A DNA stretch of 64,000 nucleotides from Isoetes taiwanensis (lineage: Eukaryota > Streptophyta > Lycopodiopsida > Isoetales > Isoetaceae), in the NCBI GenBank assembly GCA_021234155.1, contig JAJEKV010000163.1, positions 312,001 to 376,000 of the forward strand, read 5' to 3'. The position numbers and the translations under genes were made by a program. The notes below the pieces were generated by a model that was not told the origin of the DNA, did not search any database, and saw only the letters and a list, made by a program, of their open reading frames with translations. Within the stretch, counting starts at the first letter, position 1, and each line of letters begins with the position of its first letter. Shown in pieces: positions 1 through 13,200 of the stretch.

Positions 1-1283
1 AAGGAAATACATTTGGGGGCAACTAAAATTATTGTGGTCTACATGGGACGATGCTGATACCATGGGCATGTTATTACGACAATTGTGGACATGGGCACAT
101 GACGTGGGGGTAAAAAGAGGAATCTCTTCTTGCAAAAAATGGAAAGGCAAAAGGGCGCAGATCTAGGGCGGATACCAAGGGGTACGGGACTCCGCATTAA
201 GTCCCAAAACAAGAATTAGCCTTGTCGGAAAATAACAAAATGAACCATTCCAGCTGTCGGAAAACAGCGTATGCACTATTCCAAAATCAGGCATGGGAAT
301 AAAGCAAACCGCCGCCGCCAGCGCCGTCCCCTTTTAAACAATTTTTAAAATTAAACAAGAATAAAACTTAAACAATATTTAACAACTACTATACTCGTAT
401 ATACGGTTGAGTATGATACGAGTATTTAGACAAGTATATACCACCGTCGTGTATCTCGTACGGCTGGCGAAGAATGTCTTCATATACTCAGCTATGGCGA
501 GAAGAACAGAAAACGATAGGGGTTTTTTTTTCTTCTGCGCCCATGTTCGGCCACAGAGCAGCTGGCACAAACTCCCTCTTAGATTTCCGTCGAATTTTTT
601 AAGCCCGGAAGCACCTGGGATTAATGCGTTTCTGTTGCTTGCTGGTGTGCTGCAGCGGCGAAGGCTTAACTGCTATTATTTATGTGGTTAAGTAGACTAG
701 TCATTTTAAGAGCTTGCGAGCTTCGGGCGATGGTCAATTGGGGGTTTGAGTGTGAGAGGCTTTGTGGGTTTTTGTTTTTTGGCTCATTAGAATCGTGTGT
801 TGGGTGTCCTGTTGCGTCGTCAGTTACACGAAAATGGAAGAGTAGGTAGCTCTTCCGATCCAATTTTTGCATGCTTGAAAGGCTAGAATCAAGCAATCTG
901 GTAGTAATGCCGGAATAGTTGCCCTTTCGCCGGATCCGGCCCGCCCAGGTGCTTCAGATTCTCCAGAAACAGGCAAAGCAGGTGTATCCCGGTGTTTATT
1001 TCTGTGGGTTTTGCCCATTTTGAGCCCATGCCGCCGGAGCTGCTGATTCCATAATATATACATTTTTTTTTTTTCCGTCTCGATCTTTTCCTTTTGTTAC
1101 TTCGTCTGAGCCCAATTCTTACAATCCTTTTTCCTTCCGGAATCCGGAGCAGAAGAGTAAGATTTGGAGAAGAAATTCACGTCATCATCGCCTTGGAAAG
1201 GCTAGAATTGGGCGCTTAGATTTGGTGATGATCTTACAGTTTTGTGTACAAAAGAAACCGTGAAGAATCCCCCGGCAGATGGG
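1..1283. other. Upstream region of the SPL gene, no gene recognised
   Basis: No convincing coding sequence. It would hold the promoter and 5' UTR of the downstream SPL-like gene. It contains T-rich runs (for example around 1062-1075) and a 10-bp perfect inverted repeat at 391-400 and 416-425. The short open frames here have no recognisable motif and overlap on both strands. Confidence 0.5.
391..425. repeat. Short perfect inverted repeat
   Basis: ATACTCGTAT at 391-400 is the exact reverse complement of ATACGAGTAT at 416-425, with a 15-nt spacer. It could form a small cruciform or hairpin or be a dyad binding site. It lies about 0.9 kb upstream of the SPL-like start codon. Function unknown. 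Confidence 0.6.
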
Positions 1284-3228
1284 ATGAACCACTCTTTAAA
1301 TTTCGGCAGAGAGCAGGGAGGCGGAGGAGGGGCAGGAGACCTGAATTGGGTGATAGATAGCTGGGGCCATTCCGGCGGTCTAGAAACGCAGATTAATCCA
1401 GCAACAAAAATAGACTGGGAATGGGAAAATCCAGCGCTCGCAGCGCTAAAATCCATCAGGATGAAGCAGATCGAAAAGCCCACATAATGCCTGGATTAAT
1501 GGGTCAAAATCTTCGGACCCACAACGGCATTCTTCAATCGAGCTATGCTACGAGCTACCCACAAAGCATAATGTATGGATCGACGGGGATGGTGGAAAAT
1601 CCGGTGATATTTTTCGAGCTGCAGCGGCGGGTACGAGCAGAGGAGAAGATTTTTGGGTTTGTTTGAGGAAGAGAAAGGGGTGGTAAAAAAGGGAAGACGG
1701 GTATGGAAGGATAGGGCTGAATCTGGGAGTGAGGACTTATTTTTCAAGCGAAGACATGGATATGGCCAGATTCGGGAAAAAGGGCTCGGATTGAGGGGCC
1801 GCAGTTCCGGTGCCAATGTGCCAGGCAGAAGGATGCAAGGCTGATCTTAGCATGGCTAAACACTACCACCGGAGACATAAGGTCTGCGAAATGCATTCAA
1901 ATCTTCCACCGTAGTTGCCAACGGCCTTACCCAGAGATTTTGTCAGCAATGTAGCAGGTATTTATCACCCCATTCTTCCCCTTTTTGTCTGATCTGATCC
2001 ATATCATTCTAAAAATTCTATTCTGTGCTCAAATTTGCCTGTAGCATCATTTTCTTTTTTGCGAAATTTTCTTTGAGTTTTGTGCGAAGAATTTCTGATG
2101 CCTTTGGGTTCAATTTTGTTCCCGGAGTTTTCCTTCTGCAGATTTCATCCTCTTTCCGAGTTCGACGAAGGAAAACGAAGGCAGAAAAAGGCTTGCGGAT
2201 CATAACCGGCGCAGAAGAAAACCCCAGCCTCCTCTTCAGCCCGAATCTAGCAGCGGCAAAACCAAGGATGATTTCAACGGTACTAAACTAAAATTTTCCT
2301 CATTCTTCTCTTCTTTTTCTGAATTTCATGTTCGATCGATCGATGCATGTTTTCGTCTAAAGGCATAATCATTCCATTCAGTTCTCTCGAATTGGGTCTC
2401 TCAAATTTGTTTTTTTATGTCCGCACCGCAAACAGTAAAATCATCTCTTCCTTGAATTCGGTCGGCTACACTTCTGTCAGAAATGTTGGTTTTTTCGAAC
2501 CGGGTCTCTCTCATTTGCTTTGATAATGTCAGATCATTCTTTGAATAAGTTCATTTCATATGCATCTGTCAGAAAATTAGAAACTGTGGCTAAAATCTAT
2601 AGCTATATTTCCGTCTGTCAGATGTAGCAGAAGGCAAAAAGAAGGGCGATTCTTCATCTTCTACTCCGTCCTTGGACAACTCCGACAAATTGCAAAGCTC
2701 GGAAGAGCGGATTTGCTCGCCAAAATCTGCGTCAAATCTTCAGATTCAAAGCCACACAGGCCAGATTCAAGAGGAATCACAGTCCTACAGCAGTATCTGC
2801 AAGGGGTTTGCAATTCCAAAGGACCCAGTTTAAGCCTTTCTTCCACATCAAACACAAACACAAACCCAAATCCAAAACCGGAAGCACATTTAAGCTCCAT
2901 ACCGAGCTCAAAACCGGACGCCGCTGCAGCACACTTGAGCTCCATATCCAGCTCCGTTCCTTGGCTTCGATCCAAACAGGAAGAGCAGGTTTTTGCCTCT
3001 ACCGCCTTTCATAGTCTCCTTTCTCTAAATCCTTCCACAAACAACCAGTGCTCCTCGCCGGATTGGATCCTTGGAGCTGATCAGCCAAATCCGGCCATGA
3101 ATTTGCTGCCGATTCATCACAGGAACACGTTTGATCCGAAAAATCCAGTTTCTGGGCAGGCGGACTTAAAATTCTCAGATTTGCAGACTTCGCTACGCCC
3201 ATATGGGTCATCGTTGTATCGATCCTGA
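1284..3228 (+). pseudogene. SPL transcription factor (SBP-box), frame-broken
   Basis: Nuclear plant-specific factor binding GTAC-core DNA through a two-zinc SBP domain. Exon 1 (about 1284-1957) has a Trp-rich N-terminus (KIDWEWENPALAA near 1412-1450), the family motif LNLGVRTYF at 1717-1743, and then the first SBP zinc site from 1819 ([23 protein letters not shown]). The donor at 1958 sits at the family's conserved intron position after QQCSR. Exon 2 (2142-2279) carries SEFDEGKR and ADHNRRRRKPQP, covering the second zinc site and nuclear localisation signal. Exon 3 (2622-3228) is Ser-rich and ends RPYGSSLYRS. Splice phases of exons 1/2/3 agree. Lesions: frame changes between about 1420 and 1715, an in-frame TGA at 1792, one base missing near 1890 (TAG follows), two missing near 2175 removing the KRxC cysteine, and a frame change near 2800. 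Identity is firm; whether it is a true pseudogene or consensus error is open. Confidence 0.85.
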
Positions 3229-5084
3229 AGCATATATGATCCGTTGCAGAAGCAAAGAAGTTTTTTCTGCGATGGGTTCAAATTAAGGGCTTAAGCTAGG
3301 GTTTAAGCTACATTTGTCATCTTATATATACGAACACATGCATGCAACATGTATGTATACGCATTCCTTTAAGACTACACTTTCTAAATATGGGGCATCA
3401 ATGGCCTACGTATACATTCTATATATTTTCTTGTCCCATTAAAACTTATTTGTCTCCTTCTATCTTGTACCTTTGCATAACAACACATCCAACAAAATGA
3501 ATATACTAATGTTGACCAATTGACAAGAACATGCTTTATGAAACAAACTCGCTAACACCAGCATGCGTACACGATACTTAAATTGCTCAATTGATGCCTC
3601 ATTATCTTAGCTCCTAGCAGTTTGCATCCCTTGGCTTTTGTTTGAAATTCTTTTACTTGATTGTTATGTACTAGGTATTGCACGTCCGGAAGAAATTCCG
3701 TGCTAATTTTTGAGGCGGCCCCTAGATGAGGTGGGCGGTGCACGAGCCTGAGCGGGCGAAGTGTGTCGCCGCTTTAGCCAGCGCCGCCCGAAAAAAAATT
3801 ATTGCCGGAATTTTGACCGCCGGCATTACCTTTACGTGAATAATTGGAGGTTGAAATTACGTATGTAAAATGACTATGGCGGAATGGGAGATGCTTCTTT
3901 GCTATGGCGCTGATCTTTTCTTTGAACGCTTGCACCTATCTAGGGCTATGCATTGTCACGATTTACGGCAAAAAACCTTGTTATAGGGTACAAAGTCACT
4001 GGATCTCCGCTTTGACCTAATTGAGATGTAAGAAGAAGCCCTCTAAGAAGAATCTTGAAGCTCCGCTTGCGATGATGATCGACTTTGCTTTTTGGCCACT
4101 TTTCCAGATCCCATTGAGAACACTCTTAGGAAGCCTAAAAGGGTTTTCCAAGTACGTAAATGAGAATGATATGATACTTCAAGCAAATCAATGAATACTA
4201 ATGTAAGGCTTACCAATTTTATGAATCTGAACTCACTGAATGTGTAGCATCAAAACAAATGAAACAAAATGTACTTACAGCATGTTGTGGCAGCCAGCTT
4301 GCCAGAATTGGCAATGGCCTCTAAAAAGGGTCATTCATGCTTTGGGGCAAAGATCAACACATTTAGCCCCTCACCGCTGCAAAGATCATGCTTCATTTCA
4401 TAGTCCAACAAGCGGGTTGCTAGAGCTTGAATGCTCGTAATCGCCATACTTGAGGAGTTGCCAAAACACTTGGGGCCATAGCCAAAGAGGGAAGAGCTTA
4501 GTAGTTGGAAAAGGGGAGAGCAGCAGCCAGCTCCCCAATGTCGAGGACGATTACATGATTTAAAATAAATAATCTAACAGTAATTTCAACCTCCTGTTTA
4601 TTACGTAAATGAGATAATCTCATTGCGTTTCTACACTGAATTACATCAAGGCATGCCTTATTTTACATGGCCTCATAAAATAGATGTAGAACAAGGCCTA
4701 CATTGGGATCCATACAACAATAAAGAGAGGAATTGTACTACCAAGATTTCATAAAACAAAAACCCTCCATTCATGAAGGGTTTGCAAAGGAAAATCGTGT
4801 TAGTCTCATTCTATCTCCTATAAGTAGAAAAAAGAAATAAAAATACTGGTGGCAGGATCAATAGCTACCCTTAATGCCCCGGTTCTCATGTTTACAGGCT
4901 AAGATTATATCTCGGGCATTGTTTAGAGTGTTACTGGGGCCTAGTACGACTTCACCGCCCTTATTTTTTACTATTTTTCATAACATCCTAGGGTGTTAAG
5001 CCTTTAATCATGATAACATCCTAGAGTAATAATGGATCGCCCCCAAGAGACATTATCTATTAGGGGAATCATTTTGAAGTGCAT
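3229..5084. other. Unassigned intergenic stretch
   Basis: Downstream of the SPL-like gene. It holds a GC-richer patch (about 3700-3830, gccagcgccgcccg-like, similar in composition to 305-335) and otherwise AT-rich sequence. No ORF here shows a domain I recognise. Confidence 0.4.
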
Positions 5085-5830
5085 ACTAACCATGCTAGTC
5101 TTTCATACTTTATGAAACAACCTAATTTGAATTTGAGACAACGAGGTGAATGGAATTTCTTCAAGAGTATGACTTTTAGATTAATTATGAAACGGACAAG
5201 ATAAAATGTCAAGCAGGATGCTTTGTCTAGACTTCAAATTTTGTTATGCAATAATGATGATTACAATAGATTGGTTAGATGAAGTGAAAAATACTATTGC
5301 TACGATAATTATTTTGGACCGAAATTGAAGGAAGTACAAAAAGAGAACTGAGATAAAGGATAATTATAATTTTGAACAGGGAATATTGAGATACAAATCA
5401 AGAGTTTGTATTCCCTTAATAGAGATCACATTAAGAAGAAGATACTAAATGAATGTCATGATGCAAGAATATCAGGTCATCCGTGATTAAAGAGAAGTTT
5501 CTTTTGGCCGGATTAAAAGATTATGTTCGTAAGTATATCCAAAATTGTGTGATGTGTTGTACGTGTTAAGGTGAACAGATCCGGGCACCTAGCCTTTTGC
5601 GGCCGTTACCTATTCCAGAAAAGAAAATGGGAATCTATTAGCATGGATTTCATAGTGGGATTGCCAAGGACACAAACGGGGAAAGGATGCTATTCTTGGT
5701 GATTGTGGTTAACTAAACATGCTCATTTCTTTTAGTTAGAAAATAATAGCAAAAGGAAATTGCTAATATCTTTATTCAATACATCTTCGTTTACATGGCA
5801 TTCCTACAAGTAGATTTTCTTTGAAGTCCC
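5085..5830 (+). mobile_element. Ty3/gypsy retrotransposon remnant (RNase H end to integrase)
   Basis: Translating + in shifting frames gives, in order, LNLRQRGEWNFF (end of RNase H), QADALSRLQ (the ADALSR motif), then an integrase zinc-finger region with LNECHDARISGHP and QNCVMCC, and the start of the catalytic core with TQTGKDAIL-like and KHAHF-like stretches. This order (RNase H then integrase) is Ty3/gypsy, not copia. No LTRs are visible and stops and frameshifts occur throughout, so it is an old internal fragment. It is flanked by unassigned sequence on both sides. Confidence 0.75.
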
Positions 5831-7534
5831 GCTCTAAGTCGCATTCTTGAAGCTTCAAAAGCCGGGTTGCTCCATCCTAAACCGCCCAAAGTCGAACAAA
5901 ACCCTCCTTTCTTTGCCCTCTTCAGTTTCCGCATGGATGGACAATCCAAGCAAAAATCCACCGCCAAAAGGATTTATGCACTTTTGTCAGCAGTTGTGAC
6001 GCATAAAGGATTTAGGACCAACCTCATAGCTGCGTGCAACCCAAAAGATGGAAATAACCAACAAAGAAAAATAAGTGATGGTTGTCCTTGTTGCTGGAGC
6101 AATCGCATAAATCACGATAAAATCACTTATTTCCCTCCATGCAATGCAAACCTCAACCGTGGCGTTAATGAGCATGCGAGACATTTTCATTGGCCGAATT
6201 TTTTAGGGTAACGTCCGAGGGCGGGGCGTTATCGCACCATAATCCTAGATACCCAAGTATTATAATCTTCTATATCCCATGTGTATACTCGGGCATGGCC
6301 CAATGGTAGGACAAACCTACCACACTTTGGTCACGTTTGTTTAACGCGACAAGCATCAATCTAGTAATGGGGACTTTAAAAGTGTTTTATGTTATTGAAA
6401 TTGGCCATATGTAATGTACAATCACATGGAGCATTTATTTGCATAGATATCTCCAGACATCGAAAGTGCTAAGTGTCGTGATAAGATATTGCGGCCTAGA
6501 GTACAATGACAATGCTTTTGCATAAGATATTGCATCATGGAGTGGATTAGATTGGCTTCTTGTGATATATAATCAGTACTAGAGATGTGTGTGATGAATA
6601 AAATGACTCAAGTGTGTTAATACTTGAATGCTATGTCGATATTTGGGAAAGATTAAGCTCATATCTTTGTACTTCTTACATGGAAACATATGCTCTTATG
6701 TAATGATATCCCGTATTGTTTGAAGATTATTTCAAATCTCTATTACCTTTGCCATTTTCAGAACTTTAAAAAATATATAATGTTTTTGTTTCTAGAAAAG
6801 TTATACATAAATAAATCCACCAAAACTAAGAATTGAGCAGTGTCATTGTCTATAGATATACTTGAATATATCTATCAAGTATAGTGGACGTTCTAAGGAT
6901 GGTACTCTTTTGTTCATGCCCCTTAACCCAAGTTCAGTAATGAATACATCTTATGTCACACGTGAATTGTCTGGACAAGAAGTCATGCTATTACAAAGGG
7001 ATGTGTCGGCCATCATTGTCCTTTTTTTTTGTTTTTGGACCTCTATATCTACTATTAGCTAGAAAGTAGAATAGGTTTTCCATTTTTCAGATAGTCAAGA
7101 GGGACAATCTATAATCTTAGTTTTTATGATCTTCCCATCTTCTAAAATGAAGGTGATCAATTTTATCTTCTGTTTAGAGGATATCCCAGAGCCCACCCGC
7201 TGGGTTCTTTCACCGATATTGTTCGTTTATTTGCATTACAATTGAGATGGAACTCGAATAAAAAGAAAATAAATACAGGTTTGTTGGAGATATTATAAGA
7301 CTAAAGGTGAATCCCTATATGATTAAGCTCCTCGAGATATGACAATGATGGTTTAGTGTGAGACTTTGGATCCTCTTATGAAGAATCACTAGTACAATAA
7401 AAATAAGGTAAGATTTAATTAAAGTGGGTCATATCTCAAGTTTGGGACTCAGACCTAAAATGGGACTCATGCAAAAAAAGTAAGTTGCCATTAATTAGAT
7501 TTTGCCTTGATAAAATAAGAATAACATTTTACAC
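5831..7534. other. Unassigned AT-rich stretch
   Basis: No domain recognised. Two short frames look weakly coding-like but are unidentified: 5867-6211 (+) and 6862-7062 (+, containing SKDGTLLFMPLNP and SYVTRELSGQEV). The left part could be more of the adjacent gypsy element. The rest is AT-rich intergenic sequence. Confidence 0.35.
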
Positions 7535-7544
7535 ATGACAACCG

Positions 7545-7895
7545 GAGAGAAAATGAAGGGGTGGTGGAGAAAGAAGAGTAAAGGAAGGAAGGAGAGACAG
7601 GAGGGAGGGAGGGAGGAGGGAGGGAGGGGAAAGGCAAAGGAGCAATTTAGAGCCCAAAAGGGCAAAAGAGGAGGGGCTGATAAAATGGGGGGAGGGGAAG
7701 GGGAGAAGGGGAAGGGCAAAGTGGGAGGGAAGGGCAGTATCTATTGGGAAGGAGGAGGGGGAGGCAAAGGGGAGGAGGGGCAGTGGTCTTGGGGAAGGGG
7801 AGGGGAGGGGAAGGGCAAAGGGGAGGGGAGGGGCGGGTCCCTTGGGGAAGGGGAGGGGGAAGGGCAAAAGAGGAGGGAAGGGGCAAAAGTTAAAA
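7545..7895. repeat. Polypurine (G/A) tract, about 350 bp
   Basis: The + strand is almost only G and A for about 350 bases, with many GGGAGGG and GGGGAGGGG runs; pyrimidines appear only as isolated interruptions (for example GGGCAAA spacers recurring every 20-50 bp). Open frames on both strands here are compositional artefacts. Mirror-symmetric purine runs of this kind can adopt triplex (H-DNA) or G-quadruplex forms. Confidence 0.9.
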
Positions 7896-7909
7896 AAAAT
7901 CAAAAATAA

Positions 7910-10284
7910 AAGATTAATTAGATGTTCTAAATAATATAATTGATAATAAATAATTAAACAATTTAGACAATGTCAGAGTTTTTCTCACCACGCAGGCAGA
8001 ATGGGCATGATTTCCCTTTGTGCTCCCTAAGCCTTCTCAGCAGGTCCCCGAGGATGTTGGGGGTAAAAACGCACCAAATATTTCTTGTTAGCCCATTGAA
8101 CATTATACAAAATAAAAATAAAACTAAAAAAGAATTAAAATATTATAATCCCTTCCCGCATTACCGAGTCGAGAAGGAGGAATGGGAGATGGATCGTAGT
8201 ATGCATGGTATAATCCTCAAACCTATCCTCCGCCAACTTAAACCGTGATTTGGGGCAGCGAATTGCACTGGGGATGGAAATAGAAGCTACCGGATCCGAA
8301 TGTAAGGAGAGCGGGCAAAGATATCAGAAGGAGAGCAGATCGGGCGTATAAACGGTAGCAACAAGTGTAAGATAGATAATGTAAGGTGGGATTGGGCTGT
8401 CGCAGTCCGTAGATGCATAAAATGCCTTTATTAATTCAAATTCCATGTGGCCCGCCTGTGGAGTAGTTCTGGCCAAGTCAAGGCATTTCATTATATCCTC
8501 CAAATCCGCCCTTCCAAACTAGCGTATCCCCATTTCCGCCCTTCTTTTCAAATTTCCGCTTTTTCTAACTCTTCTTCGATCCGCCTTCTCATCCAAAAAT
8601 AATTTTGAAGAGCTCCAACATGTTATATTGCCCGCACTTTTCTCACCAAAACCTCGCCAACATGTAGTTTCTTCGCAAATATGGCCTGACCCGCCTCCCG
8701 CCTCACGATACCAGTTTTCTTCCCACTTCCACAAATCCATCCCCGATGCTCACCTCTCTACATTTTTTCCTTGTCGGATCACACCCACACCGGTATGTTG
8801 ATTTTGGGGCCTCACTATCCTTTATGCGCTTGCCGATTCTAAGCTCTTTTGTGACCATTGCCATGCTCCTCATCTTGGGTGCTAAATTCGTAAGAATGTC
8901 AATAGGATTCAAAGCTTCGTTGTCTTCCAATCTCCGGGTCGATGCGGCGTCCCCTATTTAAGGATATTCATTAATGGCGGGCTCTCTCAAGTCTAAACAT
9001 CCGGCCCTCTTGAAGTCTAAACATCCGTAGACCTCCTTTCTTGTGCTGGTTTTATCGCTACTTATGCATAAAGCCTTAAAGCAACCCTTTCTTTTCATCC
9101 TTTTTTTCGGTGATTGCCACCATTTCCCGCGGTTGGGCATACCTCAACACATCTAGATACACACCGGGTTCCGGACCAAATTCAGGCGAAATGGAAATGG
9201 ACGGTGCGGGCTCCAAAAAATGTGGAGACAGAGGCTAGCTTACCTCAAGGGGATGTATGTCGTCTACTTGCATTGTTTGTTGGGCTAAATGGCGCCACCG
9301 CGCTATTTAGATGCCCTGGGTAACCGCTTTGGGGTCTGACAAATGGTACCATGTAACCATTTGGATTTGGATGAAGAGTCTTATCTTACTTTAGATGCCC
9401 TGTAGCTTACCTACTAGTCTTTGATGTCTATTAGCTACCATAGGAGCCTTGTTATTGTAAATAAGCCATAGCTCTGATGTGTATTAGCATGCATTTGGGA
9501 CTTCTTGTTGTTGTAAAATGGCTTAAAGGCGCATTTATATGGAGCTTAAATAGATTTATGATGAATTCCAATTTCAAAGATCCAAGGTTTGGAATGTTCT
9601 TTGAGTCAAACATACAATCAAGGGCGATGTTAGGGTTTTGAAGATCATAGCTAGGAAGATCATAGCTAGGTGCTCATGAGGAGTGTGTGGTTATGAATAC
9701 TAGGGAATGGGTAACCATCCTAGTATGTGTTAATACTAAAGGGTTTAGCTTACCAAACCCTAAGAATGCTTACTTATCCCTTCCTCACACCTACTAATGT
9801 AGTCCATTTTATTTTTTTTTCGGGGTTTAGATTTGGAGAATGCAAATGGGGCCATGTTCTAAAAAACTTCCGCCATAGCTTAAGAAGCTCCGCTATCTTT
9901 TCCGGATTCGTGGTTAGGCATTTGCCGGAAACCGGAAGCCGGTTTCTCCTTTCCAGTGGTACAACAAGGAGTCAAGCGGCATAAAGGTGTGTACCAAATT
10001 TTAAAATTCAAATATTGGGGAAAGCGGGTAGCAAGAAACAATTAAATAAGTCTTGAAAATAAGCCATGTAAATTGCTTGGGAAGTTGTCATAATATAATA
10101 TTTATATAAATGCAATATTAGTTGTAAGGTAAGGTAAGTAGATAGGGTAAATTATTTTCATTGTTATAATGTGCATTCATAGGTGCATATGGTGTCCATT
10201 ACATAATACATGGGAGGGTCTATTTATCATAGAAAATACATAGGAAATTTATAGGGAGTAAATTTTTTTCATAGAAAATATAGT
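7910..10284. other. Unassigned stretch
   Basis: No recognisable protein domain. Several 60-75 residue frames exist on both strands (8519-8740 minus, 8703-8930 minus, 8746-8961 plus, 9114-9323 plus) without family motifs. A short direct duplication (gatcatagctaggaa at about 9642-9670) is visible. The right end (10180-10284) is AT-rich and contains catagaaaatacatagg-type sequence that recurs near 14195-14360 on the far side of the neighbouring LINE. Confidence 0.35.
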
Positions 10285-13200
10285 ATATTAATAATAATGA
10301 AATTAACTTGCTACTTAGGCCTTGAAGAGGCCATGGAGCCCTGAAAAACCCTATTGTTTCAAGAGGAAAGAATCTGGTGGCGCCCGTCTTTGATGTATAA
10401 TCATATGTCTAGGTATGATGATAGATGCAAGCCGCAAATAGGAACAAAAATCATGTGCCCGAATGTTAAACTTTTGAACATCCACATATGCAGTATGCAA
10501 GAAATCGTGGTCCGCGTCTTCTATGCAATGCATATCACGAGTTTGCAAATTCTCTCCGTGGCTGGTATCTTATACCATCGCGATCTCAGCTCAAGCTTGT
10601 ATTTGGTTCTATATCTTGCCATTAAGCGTTTTCAAGTACCTAGGATATTAGCATTGAGGTACCCTTGGCTCTTATGATCAATTTGCTTGGATTGACATGT
10701 TACTTCATATATTGCATCTCTTTGCCCAAAGAGAGCCCAAAATCAATTATAATTGTTCCAAGAGGGCTTGAGCATCCACTTTATCGGCCAATTTTCCCTC
10801 GTCAATCCCATTTGCTTTCCCAATTCAACACATACGTTGTACCGGCCTTCTTAACTTTTAGTGTAGTAAGCAAGATGAAATGCTTTGTCTGTGGGCTGCT
10901 CCTTGACTCTGTTTACAAAGTTAGCAGTCGGGTATAAGGCCTGCCTCAGCTCAACGGGCGGTCTATAAGTACGACATATGATAGCATATGGATACGATGT
11001 TGATACCCAAATTCATGGCGGATGAACACTTTTGAACTTGCTTCGATTTGGTTCCAAAGTCCAGATAAGTTGAACCCCCATACAGTGCCCGTCTGAGACT
11101 CTTGTCTGCACTAAAGACTTAAATAAAAATTCTCTTAAGCCCCCAATCATGTAAAAGTCGCTTTGGAACACCAAATATCTTCAGATAAAACCCCTTGAGT
11201 TGCTCTACCGCTGATGCACATTCCTTCCGGCTATATTTGGAAGAAAAAATAAGGCCAAGTGTATTTATATCTTCATCAAGTTTCTAGCTCTTGCCCTTGG
11301 CATATAAAATGACGGTCTGTCTCTAGTTCCAAAGATCATAATCTTGGACTTAGAATTATTCCTTGTCGTGTGCTTTGTCTCTGAAGGATCCTAGGTCATT
11401 CCAAAGTGGTCTTTGGGTACGTCTTTTTGCTAAGCAATAGAACTACATCATCAGCATAAAAATAACTAGAAACCATGTATATTGCCCAGTTAGATTCGCG
11501 ACAGTAGTAGTTTGAGCCATTCATCCGATTCATCCCCTAAAAATACCAAATAACATAGGCGACAGAGGGGCACCCTTGGCGACGCCAATGGTGCTCGGCG
11601 ATCTTCCCCAGATAATGAGGACCTCTTCATATAGCTGCGAGCGCGCCGATTTACTGCGAGACACCAAGATTCTGCCCATTCTTTCTCCAATCCCTTCCTT
11701 TGGAACATTAGGTCGAATGCCTTGGAGAAATCTATGAAAGCAGCATATAAAAAGCAGGTAGGTGCCTTGGCCTTCTATGTACCCGTGAGCGTAAGAGCAT
11801 GATCTGGAGTGTTATGGTCTTCGTGAAATACCGCTTGAGAAATGTGCGCGCCGTTGCTCTCGGCCCATGTGCCAAAGCTTGTTCTCCAACGAGTCGCCCA
11901 AGATTTTTGAAAAAAATGCTCCCAATTAAGATGGTCCTATAGTTACAAGCATCCTCCGTCACCCATTTTATGAATGGGATGAACTCGGGTTCATCTTCAA
12001 CCTGTTTAGCAACCCTTTACGTACACAATTATTCAGCAAACTTGTTATGGCGGTCAAAGTCTTTGGGTCCCCATTTGAACAACTCCACGCATATGCCATC
12101 AAGACTACGCCTTACCATCTATCAGTGCCATGGCTCGCATTCTGAAAAGGTGCATATATGTGGCGGTTATTTGCACAACGATCTTCCTCAGAAATATCGC
12201 AATGCTTTTTCTAGACAGGCCTCTAGTATTAGCCTGGCCATGGTGTTGAGCCTGATTTTGAAGCATTCAAAAGTCTTGAGTTTTATATACCGACGCTCAA
12301 TTTGCCGCCCAACATGAGCTGGACCTCAGTGCCACCCAGGTTTCACAACGCCTTGGTAGCCCGCCTGCCTCACATTCAAGATCCCACCATGCGCTGCGTG
12401 TGGCCCGGCGCTTTTGGTATATCCAAAAACAAGCCCAATATCATGTTAGCAAAGAGCTTTTGCATACGTCTCATGCTTGCGACCAACTGGCATTTCTGCG
12501 AGCGCTCGCTTCTATGAGTTTGATATGATTTGCGCATTTTATAATCAATCTTCGTTCCGAAGCGGAATAAGGGCTGCTGGAAATCAGTTTTTTTACAAGT
12601 TCGCGCTTCTAAACATAGGCAAGGATCTGATTCGGGTGGTTTATCACCAATACTCTGATCTTGAATTAGCTCTAAATTATTTGCAAGCATGTAATCGGCC
12701 GTGCTGGCCCTGGCGGATTCATACAAGTATGTTTCCCGTAAGTGGGAATTTACTAAGCCCATTCAAAATTCTCGGTGGCTTAATCACATAAAACTGAAGA
12801 AAGAGCTCACCCATGTGATTAGACATCTTGTCATCCGGAGGCATCTATGAAACAATGGATCATCTATTTCATTAAGTTGCATATCCGATAGATTCTCAAA
12901 CACCTTGGACTATTTGGTACCGTTCTTGAGTTAAAATCCCCTAAAACTAGTACCTCCTTTGTGATTGGTAATGTAGGACGCCCCATACATAAGCCGCGGG
13001 AAAGGGATCACCAACATCTAACTCCCGACTATTATGATGGATGCATTAGGTGGCTATAAAATAGCAAACCGCTAGGATTAGGTCTCTTCTACCGAAACTA
13101 TCCCCTTATCTAGATGTATGCCTGATTGGGTGGCATCATATTTTAGTATCTCCGTGACTTTTACGCCCATGCTAACTACTATAGATTGCAATTACCAAAT

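Noticed and set aside
379-691. Overlapping short ORFs on both strands upstream of the SPL-like gene
   Set aside because: No domain, unlike composition between strands, and overlap with a promoter-like region. Chance frames.
3000-3045. Possible miR156 target site in the SPL-like last exon (Ser-Leu-Leu-Ser codons)
   Set aside because: The nucleotide match to the usual GTGCTCTCTCTCTTCTGTCA-type site is poor by eye. Not annotated.
7495-7909. Long ORFs in all frames of the polypurine tract
   Set aside because: Result of G/A-only composition (no stops possible in some frames). Pro/Ser or Gly/Lys runs without a domain.
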